Below are positions 47,001-54,151 of a stretch of 64,000 bases of DNA, piece after piece. The translations under genes were made by a program, and so were the position numbers. Origin of the DNA: DASWJZ01 sp963846475 (GTDB lineage: Bacteria; Pseudomonadota; Alphaproteobacteria; Rhizobiales; Afifellaceae). The notes beneath the pieces were generated by a model. It made no database searches. It had not been told where the DNA came from and was given only the letters and a program-made list of their open reading frames with translations. Within the stretch, counting starts at the first letter, position 1; every line of letters starts with the position of its first letter. The stretch is taken from contig CAWJVZ010000004.1 of assembly GCA_963846475.1 (NCBI GenBank), forward strand, positions 186,001 through 250,000, read 5' to 3'.

Positions 47001-49198
47001 GCGACCTGTTGCTCGAGCGCCTCGGCAAGTTCGCGGTTGCGCGCCTGAACCTCCTCGAACAAGCGGACGTTCTCAATGGCGATCGCCGCCTGGTCGGCAA
47101 AGGTGGAGACCAGCTCGATCTGCTTGTCGGTGAACGGCCGCACCTCGTCGCGGGTCAGTGCCAGGACGCCGACCGGAGTACCTTCGCGAAGCATCGGCAC
47201 GCCGAGAATGGTGCGGAAACCGCCGAGTTTTTGCGCCTCGGTCCACGTGTAATCCGGATCCGCCGTGACGTCGGGGATATGGATTACCTTGCCTTCCAGG
47301 AGCGCCCGCCCGGTGGCGGAGCCCCGTTCCGGCTCGATCGGCATCGTGCGGACATAGTCGATGAATTCCGGCGAGAACCCGTATGCCTCGGCGCGGAAGA
47401 ACACACCGTCTTTCCGCCTCGTGATGGTGGCCTTGTCGGCCTCGCAGAGCCGGGCGGCCAATTCCACCAGCGTCTGCAGCACCGTCTGCAGGTCGAAGGT
47501 GGAGCGGCTGATGACCTTCAGGACATCCGCAGTCGCGGTCTGTCGCTGCAGCGCCTCGCGAAGTTCCTTGAGCAGGCGCGTGTTCTCGATCGCGATAACG
47601 GCCTGGGCGGCGAAATTCGTCACCAGCGCGATCTGCTCGTCAGTGAAGGGACGGACCTCTTCGCGATAGATGCCGATGGCACCGATCAGCCCGCCCTCCT
47701 TCACCATCGGCACGTTGAGGAGAGACCGCGCCCGCAGGAGTTCGGCCGTCGCTAGCCGCCAGGGATCACCGCTGGCGTAGACCGAGTCGGCGCGGGTATC
47801 GACCACGTGGACCGTTTCCCGGTCGCTGATGATGCGGCCGAGACCGGTGTCCGGACCGGGGCGGATTGGCCCGCCCGCCAAGTACTCGCTGAACGCGGAC
47901 GGAACGCCGAGCTGCGCGATCGCCGTGTAGGCGCCGTCCTCGTAGCGGAACAGGACGCCGACCTCGGCGCCGCAGATACGCGTCGCATTCTCCAGTATCG
48001 CCTGGAAAACCGGGTCGAGCTCGCCGGGCGAGCTGCTGATGACCTGCAGGACCTGCGAGGTGGCGGTCTGCTGTTCCAGCGCTTGCGACAGCTCGCGGTT
48101 CCGCTGGTCCAGCTCGGCAAAGAGCCTGGCATTCTCGATGGCGATGACCGCCTGGTCGGCGAAGGTCTGGACAAGTCCGATCTGCTTGTCCGTGAACGGG
48201 CGGACCTCGCGCCGGCGGATGGCGATGACGCCGATCGCCTCATCCTCCCGCAGGAGCGGCACGGAGAGGATGCTTCGGTGGCCGAGCCTGATTGCCATCG
48301 CATGGCCTTCCGGGAACTCGTCGGCGGCGGCCTGAAGGTCGTGGACATGGACCGGCTTTCGATCGACAACCGCGCGCCCGGCGGTCCAGTGTCGGGTGGC
48401 GGGCCATTTGGCAAAGTCGACGGGGATCGGACCGTGATGCGCTTCGATGCGCAGCTCGTTATCCTCCTTCAGGAGGATGATGCCGTCATAGGCATCGCAG
48501 AGCCGCACCACCGATTCAACCAACGTATCGAGAACCTTGTCGAGATCGAAAACCGAGCGGCTGATGACCTTGAGGACGTCGGCCGTGGCGGTCTGCTGCT
48601 GGAGCGCCTCGGTAACCTCGCGCGTGCGGGCTTCCACCTCCTCAAAAAGGCGAGCGTTCTCGACAGCGACGACCGCCTGGCCGGCGAACGTCTTGAGGAG
48701 TTCGATTTGCCGGTCGGGAAAGAGCCCCGGCTCCTCGCGCGCCACGACGATCGAACCGATGGGAGCCCCGTCCTTGAGCATCGGCACGCCGACTACGCTG
48801 CGGTAGGTCAGGACGAGGCTTGCCCTGAAGGTGTAATCCGGGTCGGCGAGGGCATCGGGAATCTGCTCGACCTGCCCGCTCAGCACCGCCCGGCCGGCAA
48901 CGCTTGCTCGGCTCGCCGGCGCGGGGAACTGCCGTTTCACGGCGTCGATGCCTTCCGGCTCCAGCCGGTGATAGGAGACGAGATGCACGAGCTCTCCGTC
49001 GAACCGGAAGACGTGACAGAACTGCGCCCGACACAAGCGCGCCGCCTGCTCGGCGATCGTGTCGAAGACGGGCTGGACGTCGCGCGACGCGGAAATGACG
49101 TGCAGAATCCGCTCCGTCGCCGCTTGCCGCTCCAGCGCCGCGTTCAGCTCACCAGTGAGGCGCGCAACCTCATCGAGGTCCGCGCTGGCAGTGTTCAC
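44054..49198 (-). CDS. giant hybrid-free histidine kinase with eight tandem GAF domains
   Basis: 1714 residues, no membrane segment seen. Eight GAF domains of about 175-190 residues follow one another (roughly 25-185, 205-360, 380-540, 555-715, 735-890, 910-1070, 1090-1250, 1265-1420). Each is joined by a near-identical helical linker of the form RLFEEVQARTREL...QQTATADVLKVIS. Then a HisKA-type dimerisation domain with LTAGIAHEIKNPLNFVNNFS (His about 1462) and an ATPase domain with NLISNGFYAATKR, IRDNGIGIPPE and GTGLGLSLSYDI. No receiver is fused; one is coded next (4-base overlap). GAF ligands are unknown. The long frame is intact despite many errors elsewhere. Confidence 0.95.
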   Translation of the reverse strand: MNTASADLDEVARLTGELNAALERQAATERILHVISASRDVQPVFDTIAEQAARLCRAQFCHVFRFDGELVHLVSYHRLEPEGIDAVKRQFPAPASRASVAGRAVLSGQVEQIPDALADPDYTFRASLVLTYRSVVGVPMLKDGAPIGSIVVAREEPGLFPDRQIELLKTFAGQAVVAVENARLFEEVEARTREVTEALQQQTATADVLKVISRSVFDLDKVLDTLVESVVRLCDAYDGIILLKEDNELRIEAHHGPIPVDFAKWPATRHWTAGRAVVDRKPVHVHDLQAAADEFPEGHAMAIRLGHRSILSVPLLREDEAIGVIAIRRREVRPFTDKQIGLVQTFADQAVIAIENARLFAELDQRNRELSQALEQQTATSQVLQVISSSPGELDPVFQAILENATRICGAEVGVLFRYEDGAYTAIAQLGVPSAFSEYLAGGPIRPGPDTGLGRIISDRETVHVVDTRADSVYASGDPWRLATAELLRARSLLNVPMVKEGGLIGAIGIYREEVRPFTDEQIALVTNFAAQAVIAIENTRLLKELREALQRQTATADVLKVISRSTFDLQTVLQTLVELAARLCEADKATITRRKDGVFFRAEAYGFSPEFIDYVRTMPIEPERGSATGRALLEGKVIHIPDVTADPDYTWTEAQKLGGFRTILGVPMLREGTPVGVLALTRDEVRPFTDKQIELVSTFADQAAIAIENVRLFEEVQARNRELAEALEQQVATSGILRVIASSPTDIRPVLETVTDSAAQICDAQDATLFLRRGDVLVVAAHRGDIPLDFADLPVGRDFVTSRAVVDRTPVHVHDLAAAEDEYPLAHKFAGRLGFRTILATPLLREGEAIGALMIRRTEVRPFGDKQIELLRTFADQAVIAIENARLFEEVQERTRELTEALKFQTATSDVLNVISRSPNDLQPVLDTIVETAHDLCQAEYALFFRLGADRLYHLAASKNADSVFLKWLESHPIAKADGTATGIAALEVRTIHLPDALSDPRFTDLRRQQRSKARTQLAVPIVREGEAIGVIFLARTEVRPFTERQVDLVTVFADQAVIAINNVGLFEEVQSRTRELSESLKQQTATAEILGVINSSLDDTQPVFDAIVESGIKLFSRAAVSIALRDGEEVRAAAVAESDPGRAEAWRKRFPFPLSAEYMHGAAILEHRVVDISDVKSAPAEFAVGAQNFLASGYRAVTIVPLIRGEEAIGAFSVVRAAPGPLSEKELAILHTFASQAVIAIENTRLLGELREALQQQTATADVLKVISRAAFDLQVVLDTLTQSAAELCDADMAGICRRDGTGFYYASSYRFPADWLDYNKETRLDPGRGSVVGRVLLDGTTVQLADVLADPEYTFAGPQQKAGYRTFLGVPLLREENPIGVLVLTRKTVNPFTDKQVEIVKTFADQAVIAMENARLFEEVQARTRELSRSLEELRTAQNRLVQTEKLASLGQLTAGIAHEIKNPLNFVNNFSAVSGELVDELRQALDGASLDEKIRAEINELTDMLRGNLDKVVQHGKRADSIVKNMLLHSRQGSGEHRPADVNAIVEESLNLAYHGARAERQGFNITLEKSLDPAAGEVDLFPQEITRVLLNLISNGFYAATKRKAQADGAGYEPKLSAATKDLGDSVEIRIRDNGIGIPPEVRDRMFNPFFTTKPAGEGTGLGLSLSYDIVVKQHAGSIDVDTKPGEYTEFRIVLPRAAASLGTSGERA

Positions 49199-49339
49199 GT
49201 CGGCCGTTCCTCCGAAGATTGTGCCTAAGGCGGCTTTCGGAATGGTCGTTCTGACCTTAGTCCGAATAGGAGCAACGACTCCAGACGCGCATTACTCCGT
49301 CGGATGCAGCCCTCTTTTCGATTCGAGACTGCCAGCTCG

Positions 49340-49654
49340 AGCTCGGCATCTTGGGGCGGAGCGGCGTGAGGCAGCAGTCGCCGCGGCGCGCACTCGGCTC
49401 CGGCCGATCCTGATGACCTCCTTTGCCTTCAGCTCCGGCGTTGTGCCGCTTGTCATCGTGACCGGTGCCGGCTTCGAGATGCGGCAGTCCCTCGGAACGG
49501 CGGTATTCTTCGGCATGTTGGCGTGACCGCATTCGGACTTCTGTTCACGCCGCTCTTCTACGTCGTCTGCCGGAGACTTGGTGAAGGACTGGCGTGGCGG
49601 CGACACCCGCTTCCGCGGCATTCGGAACTGATGCGCATGCAGCACGCGCATTGA
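49340..49654 (+). pseudogene. remnant of an RND efflux pump inner-membrane subunit (C-terminal end)
   Basis: The piece AAARTRLRPILMTSFAF, then GVVPLVIVTGAGFEMRQSLG and, after a shift at about 49522, TAFGLLFTPLFYVVCRRLGE matches the last membrane helices of AcrB/MexB-type RND permeases. The rest of the gene (over 900 codons) is absent. The remnant lies upstream of the eight-GAF kinase on the other strand, between its promoter and a small open frame, and marks an old deletion or insertion. Confidence 0.7.
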
Positions 49655-49769
49655 TGACCACGCGACGGTCGCATAGCTGGGCTGCTCTGCGCGAACTTCT
49701 CCTGCAATCGAGCCGAACCCAGATTCCGGTTTAGAAAAGTCGCAGGCAAGACCTCCTAAAAAAATCAAA

Positions 49770-50024
49770 ATGAACCGCGCTGTTTCGAACGTTTCGCCGA
49801 CGCATCTACTCTCGACCGACAGGAAAGCGCTGCACCAGCGCGGCATCCTCGGTGCCGTTTTCGCGGCTTTCCGCGATGCGAGAGCTCGGCGGGCCGAGCG
49901 GGAGCTCGCGGAGCTTGTCGCTAGCCGAGGTGGCGTCATGCGAGACAGCTGTCAGCGAGATGCGCGGCGGGAGCTCTGCCGTTCTCATCCGTTTCGGCAA
50001 TTGCGGGCTCTGAAACCCCGCTAG
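49770..50024 (+). CDS. small hypothetical protein
   Basis: 84 codons; the middle (FAAFRDARARRAERELAELV) is a plausible charged helix like that of small rhizobial proteins, but the C-terminal third looks like random sequence and no ribosome binding site is evident. It could be real with a frameshift or just noise. No function proposed. Confidence 0.3.
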   Translation: MNRAVSNVSPTHLLSTDRKALHQRGILGAVFAAFRDARARRAERELAELVASRGGVMRDSCQRDARRELCRSHPFRQLRALKPR

Positions 50025-50061
50025 CCGGCGCCATCCCCGAATCGTACCCTGCGTGCACCGA

Positions 50062-50727
50062 TTAGTCCCGCTTCTGATACCACGCATAACGATGCGTTAC
50101 GTCGGCAAAAGCCTGCCGATGCGGCAGGCCGAAAAATGCCGTCGGCTCGAACAGGGCGATGGCCGGCAGCGTATCGGGGTCTGGTGAGCGCTCGTCGTTC
50201 CAGCCGACCATGAGCAGGCCTCCTTGGCAGAGCACCGCCGCGGCCGCTTCGAGCACGCGGTCCATGTCATCCGGCAAATCCACTCCCCAGCCAAAGAGCC
50301 CGTTGAGCATCACCACATCGAACGACAGGGGAGCAAAAGCTGAATCAAGTCGTCGGGCGTCGTCCGTCACGTGACGATTCGGTGCCCCGTAGAGAGAGGC
50401 GACCGGGTCGATGTCGCAAGTCCAGAACTCCATGCCGGCCCTCTCGAAGATTGCGCCGTAGGATTTTGTATAGCCGCGCACGCCGACGAACAGGACGCGC
50501 GACCTCCCGGCGCTTGCGACACTAGGCAAGATCACCTCGCGCAGGTAGCGGCGGTCGCTTTGGCGGGTTACCAAGTAGTCAAGCACAGCAATCCAGGCCT
50601 GCTCCACCAGCGCAATCCGGCTGAGGAGCGCACGATAACGCCGGTCGAGACGATCAGCGAGCGCATGCAGTTGTCGCCAATCCACCAGCAGCTCCCGATT
50701 CGTTATCTGCGCGTCCAATACGCTCAT
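50062..50727 (-). CDS. SAM-methyltransferase-like protein
   Basis: 221 residues. The second half resembles a class I methyltransferase: RVLFVGVRGYTKSYGAIFER in the place of motif I, EFWTCDIDP as the acidic strand, SFDVVMLNGLFGWGVD as motif IV and LLMVGWNDE after it. Motif I lacks the usual GxGxG. The N-terminal 90 residues are helical and basic (YRALLSRIALVEQAW). Substrate unknown; such genes often sit in polysaccharide or glycan regions, but none is seen here. Confidence 0.65.
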   Translation of the reverse strand: MSVLDAQITNRELLVDWRQLHALADRLDRRYRALLSRIALVEQAWIAVLDYLVTRQSDRRYLREVILPSVASAGRSRVLFVGVRGYTKSYGAIFERAGMEFWTCDIDPVASLYGAPNRHVTDDARRLDSAFAPLSFDVVMLNGLFGWGVDLPDDMDRVLEAAAAVLCQGGLLMVGWNDERSPDPDTLPAIALFEPTAFFGLPHRQAFADVTHRYAWYQKRD

Positions 50728-51067
50728 GCAAATGATCCTGATACGTTCACCAACGCAATCTGTCCCTTACCGCGCTACGGTTCTTTTTTCCCGACGCTCC
50801 CGTCCGCGGGCGTGACGCCAAACAGATGAGCCAAAGTGCGGCGATAGGCGGCCTTTTCTTCCTCATCTTGCATTACGTGGTGGACAGTCACGCCGTTTCT
50901 ATCTGGCCGTGCAAAGCGTTACGGTTAACGCGAGCGGCTCGGGATGTCTCTGCAAAAATTATTCAAAGACGTCATTGCAAGATGCTTTCGGACGAAGTAT
51001 TGCATGTTGGCGCAGTTCAATGTTGTGAGCGTGAGCTGCGGCCCTCTTTTCACATGAAGGAACTCTT
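50728..51067. other. intergenic stretch between methyltransferase-like gene and mucR
   Basis: 340 bases, more A+T-rich around 50930-51000 than the flanks, and likely to contain the mucR promoter and its leader. The ATTATTCAAAGACGTC region could hold a promoter, but I cannot assign -35 and -10 boxes. MucR proteins bind A+T-rich sites upstream of their own gene, so self-control is possible. Confidence 0.4.
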
Positions 51068-51538
51068 ATGGATGCCGTTGATCACGACGAGCTCGTGCAA
51101 CTCACCGCCGACATCGTTTCGGCCTATGTCAGCAACAACAAGGTCGGGGCCGGCGAACTCGGTAAGCTGATCGAAGAGGTGCACACTGCGCTCCAGCGGG
51201 CGCCGAACGCTCAGGCGGAGCCCGAGCCTGAGCCGCGCGAGCCAGCCGTGTCGATCCGCCGCTCGGTAACGCCGGACTACATCATCTCGCTTGAGGACGG
51301 CCGTAAGTTCAAGTCGCTGAAGCGCCACCTGAAGAACACCTACAACATGACGCCCGACGAATACCGGGCGAAATGGGGGCTGCCGCGCGACTATCCCATG
51401 GTTGCCCCGAACTATGCGAAGGCGCGTTCGGAGCTCGCCAAGAGCATGGGGCTTGGCCGCAAGGCTGCCGCGCAGCCCGCGGCTGCGGAGGCATCGGCGT
51501 CGAAGCGGGGTCGCCGCCCGCGGGCAGCCAAGGGATAG
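51068..51538 (+). CDS. mucR: MucR/Ros-family transcriptional regulator without zinc-binding cysteines
   Basis: 156 residues; homologues control exopolysaccharide, motility and virulence genes by binding A+T-rich DNA and oligomerising through the N-terminus. The DNA-binding core is DGRKFKSLKRHLKNTYNMTPDEYRAKWGLP (split here into two motifs: DGRKFKSLKRHL and NMTPDEYRAKWGLP). The zinc-binding Cys at the VCLED position of most homologues is Ser (IISLEDG), so it probably folds without zinc, as described for some Mesorhizobium loti family members. Alanine- and arginine-rich tail. ATG 51068 follows AAGGAA. Confidence 0.9.
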   Translation: MDAVDHDELVQLTADIVSAYVSNNKVGAGELGKLIEEVHTALQRAPNAQAEPEPEPREPAVSIRRSVTPDYIISLEDGRKFKSLKRHLKNTYNMTPDEYRAKWGLPRDYPMVAPNYAKARSELAKSMGLGRKAAAQPAAAEASASKRGRRPRAAKG

Positions 51539-51719
51539 ATATTCCCTCACCAAGATGTTTGAGCTTGCGTGGTTGTCCGCCGCTGGTTTCGCGGTGGCGG
51601 GGGTCGGTTCAGGCGGGCGGGTGCGGAGATACTGGGCGGGTTTTTGCGCCGCTCTTCCACCCGCCCTTATTCTGATGCACGCTTTCCAGCGAGGCTGCTG
51701 CACCGCGCCGGGGGATGAT

Positions 51720-52157
51720 CTACTGGCTCAGCTGAGCATCCAGCGTGATCTCGGCACCTTTGAAAAGCTTTGAAACGGGGCAGCCCGCCTTGGCGTCGTC
51801 TGCGGCTTTTCTGAATGCGTCTTCGGAAATGCCGGGGACGCGGCCTTTCAGCGTCAGTGCAACCGACTTGATGGTGAAGCCGCCGCCCTCCTGCTCGATG
51901 CTCACCACGGCTGTCGTGCTGAGTTCCTCGGGCTGGTGACCGGCCCCGCTCAGGCCGAAGGCAAGCGCCATGTTGAAGCAGCCGGCATGTGCGGCCGCTA
52001 GCAGCTCTTCCGGGTTGGTGCCCTTCTCGTCGCCGAAGCGCATGCCCGCGGAATAGGGGACGTTTGAAAGCGTGCCGCTATGCGCGTTCAGCGTCCCACG
52101 GCCATCTTTGCCACTGCCCTTCCAGACTGCTTCAGCCCTGCGCTTGATCGCCGCCAT
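51720..52157 (-). CDS. osmC: OsmC-family peroxiredoxin
   Basis: 145 residues that detoxify organic hydroperoxides. The two catalytic cysteines are in AAAHAGCFNMALAF and AKAGCPVSKLF; the N-terminal KRRAEAVWKGSGKDGRGTL and GTNPEELLAAAH are those of OsmC rather than Ohr. Single gene, convergent with mucR. Confidence 0.93.
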   Translation of the reverse strand: MAAIKRRAEAVWKGSGKDGRGTLNAHSGTLSNVPYSAGMRFGDEKGTNPEELLAAAHAGCFNMALAFGLSGAGHQPEELSTTAVVSIEQEGGGFTIKSVALTLKGRVPGISEDAFRKAADDAKAGCPVSKLFKGAEITLDAQLSQ

Positions 52158-52190
52158 GAGGTTCTCCTGGTTCTACGCTTGTCATCCCCG

Positions 52191-52439
52191 CTAATTCTGC
52201 GGGTCTAAATCGTCGACACGATCCCTCAGCGCGCGGAACTCGCCGTGTAGCCGCTTAATGTCGAGTTCGCTTCGGGTCGTCCGTCCCATCTCGTAGGTTA
52301 GATATCCTTCGAAGGAATCCATGCGATCCGCGACGTTGTCGACCTTGCCTTCGACACGCTGCACGAATTTCTTAACCTCCGCGAGTTCCGCCTGAATGTT
52401 ACGCAGGATCGGCATAACTGCGTCTTCAGTGTTCGGCAT
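52191..52439 (-). CDS. small coiled-coil protein of unknown function
   Basis: 82 residues from ATG 52439, which has AGGAGAG seven bases upstream; an in-frame GTG at 52457 is less likely. The sequence NIQAELAEVKKFVQRVEGKV followed by DRMDSFEGYLTYEMGRTTR has heptad spacing of a coiled coil, with no cysteines and no membrane segment. Such small helical proteins are common in rhizobia, function unknown. It lies 21 bases downstream of pdhC on the same strand. Confidence 0.65.
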   Translation of the reverse strand: MPNTEDAVMPILRNIQAELAEVKKFVQRVEGKVDNVADRMDSFEGYLTYEMGRTTRSELDIKRLHGEFRALRDRVDDLDPQN

Positions 52440-52478
52440 GGCTTCTCTCCTCGCCACTCACAATAGTGCGTGTCAAGC

Positions 52479-53915
52479 CTACGCCAGCATCGCCGCCGGG
52501 CTCTCGATATAGCGCTTGAACGCCGCCAAGAGCTCCGCCCCGAGCGCGCCGTCGACGGCGCGGTGGTCCGTTGAGAGCGTCGCGCTCATGACATTGGCGA
52601 CGACGATCTGCCCTTCCTGCACGATCGCCCTTTCCTCGCCGGCGCCGACCGCAAGGATCGTCGCGTGTGGCGGGTTGATTACGGCGGCGAAATCCTTCAC
52701 TCCGTACATACCTAGATTGGAGACGGCCGTGGTGCCGCCCTGATATTCTTCCGGCTTCAGTTTCCGCCCGCGCGCCCGCTTGGCTAGGCTCTTCATCTCG
52801 TTGGAGATCGCCGACAGAGTCTTGGTGTCCGCATTACGGACCACGGGCGTGATCAGCCCGCCGGGAATGGAGACGGCGACCCCGACGTCGGCGCGTTTGT
52901 GCTTCAGCATGCCTTCGTTCGTCCACGTGACGTTGGCCTCTGGCACCGCCTTCAGCGCCATGGCCAGGGCCTTGATCACCATATCGTTCACGGAGAGCTT
53001 GTACGCGGGCACATTGCCCTTCTCGCCCTTGATCACCGGCGCGGCGGCGTTGATCTCGGCGCGGAGCGCAAGCAGCCTGTCGATCCGGCAATCCGTCGTG
53101 AGATAGAAATGCGGAATGGTCGTTTTTGCCTCGACCAGCCGCCGGGCGATGATCTTCCGCATCGAATCATGCGGCACGATCTCGTAGCTGCCCTCCTCGA
53201 ACAGTTTTTTCACCTGCTCGTCGGACGCGCCGTGGGTAGGCATGGGCTGCGCTGCCGCCGTGGCCGCCAGCTGCGGCGCGGCCGTCTTCGCGGCGACGCC
53301 GCTCTTCAGCGCGTCGTCGATGTCGCGTTGCACGATCCGCCCATGCGGGCCGGAGCCCTTCAGGGCCGTCAGTTCGATCTTGTTCTCGCGCGCCAAGCGC
53401 CTGGCCAGCGGCGAGGCGAAGATCCGCGCGGCGCCGTTTCCCGCCGCCACTGCCCGATCCGTTCCCTCGCCCAGCTTAGCTGCGGCGGGTTCGGTCGTCG
53501 CTCTCCCCTCGCCGTTGGAGGGCGGCTTCGCAGCAGCGGGTTGCTTCCCCGCCGCTGCGCTCTGCTCATTCTTCGCCTTTGTGCCAGCGGCCGCCGCCGG
53601 CTCGGCAGCAGTGCTGCCGGGCTCTCCGGCCTCCCGTGAAGGGCCGGCCGCGGCGGCCGCGCCGGCATCCTCGCCCTCGGCCGCCAGCACCGCGATGACA
53701 TTGTTGACCGGGACGTCCGACGTCCCCTCCGGCACGAGGATCTTTGCAACCGTGCCCTCCTCCACCGCCTCCACCTCCATCGTCGCTTTGTCGGTCTCGA
53801 TCTCGGCGATCACGTCGCCGGACGACACCTTGTCGCCCTCCTTGACGTGCCATTTGGCGAGGTTGCCCTTCTCCATGGTCGGGGAGAGGGCCGGCATGAG
53901 GATGTTGATCGGCAT
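52479..53915 (-). CDS. pdhC: pyruvate dehydrogenase E2 (dihydrolipoamide acetyltransferase)
   Basis: Core of the pyruvate dehydrogenase complex; transfers the acetyl group from lipoate to CoA. One lipoyl domain (lysine in EIETDKATMEVEAVEEG), an Ala/Pro-rich linker about 85-165, a peripheral-subunit binding domain (FASPLARRLARENKIEL), and the catalytic domain with STDHRAVDGALGAELL at the end. 478 residues, intact. A 72-codon gene separates it from pdhB; lpdA, its normal downstream neighbour, is at 10.8 kb. Confidence 0.96.
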   Translation of the reverse strand: MPINILMPALSPTMEKGNLAKWHVKEGDKVSSGDVIAEIETDKATMEVEAVEEGTVAKILVPEGTSDVPVNNVIAVLAAEGEDAGAAAAAGPSREAGEPGSTAAEPAAAAGTKAKNEQSAAAGKQPAAAKPPSNGEGRATTEPAAAKLGEGTDRAVAAGNGAARIFASPLARRLARENKIELTALKGSGPHGRIVQRDIDDALKSGVAAKTAAPQLAATAAAQPMPTHGASDEQVKKLFEEGSYEIVPHDSMRKIIARRLVEAKTTIPHFYLTTDCRIDRLLALRAEINAAAPVIKGEKGNVPAYKLSVNDMVIKALAMALKAVPEANVTWTNEGMLKHKRADVGVAVSIPGGLITPVVRNADTKTLSAISNEMKSLAKRARGRKLKPEEYQGGTTAVSNLGMYGVKDFAAVINPPHATILAVGAGEERAIVQEGQIVVANVMSATLSTDHRAVDGALGAELLAAFKRYIESPAAMLA

Positions 53916-53923
53916 TCCGTCCT

Positions 53924-54142
53924 CTATTTCTTGCCGCCGCGTCGCGCCCCGGGACCCTTCGGCTTCGCCGGGGGCGTAATCCCCCTGCCCGCGCCGCGGC
54001 CGCGTGCCGGTTTCTTCGCCGCGCCATTCGCGGCAGCGGCCGCCCCGGCCTGCTTTGTGCCTGGAGGCTTGGCGGGTTGGCTAGCCGCGGGCTTGGGCTT
54101 GAGGCCAAGAATCTCGGGAAGGCGGCGTAGAAAATCTAGCAT
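53924..54142 (-). CDS. small basic Ala/Pro/Lys-rich protein between pdhB and pdhC
   Basis: 72 residues: a helical start MLDFLRRLPEILGLKPKP then a low-complexity tail rich in Ala, Pro, Gly, Lys and Arg (KKPARGRGAGRG). It fits exactly between pdhB (9 bases) and pdhC (8 bases) on the same strand, so translation as part of the operon is likely. The sequence resembles the Ala/Pro linkers of E2 but has no lipoyl or binding domain. No homologue recognised; may be a stand-alone linker-like or RNA-binding peptide, or a non-coding spacer. Confidence 0.55.
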   Translation of the reverse strand: MLDFLRRLPEILGLKPKPAASQPAKPPGTKQAGAAAAANGAAKKPARGRGAGRGITPPAKPKGPGARRGGKK

Positions 54143-54151
54143 CGGTCCACC

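Noticed and set aside
44054..49198. Repeated linker DNA in the GAF kinase as a CRISPR array or tandem repeat
   Set aside because: The repeats are coding, spaced about 525-560 bases and conserved at protein level.
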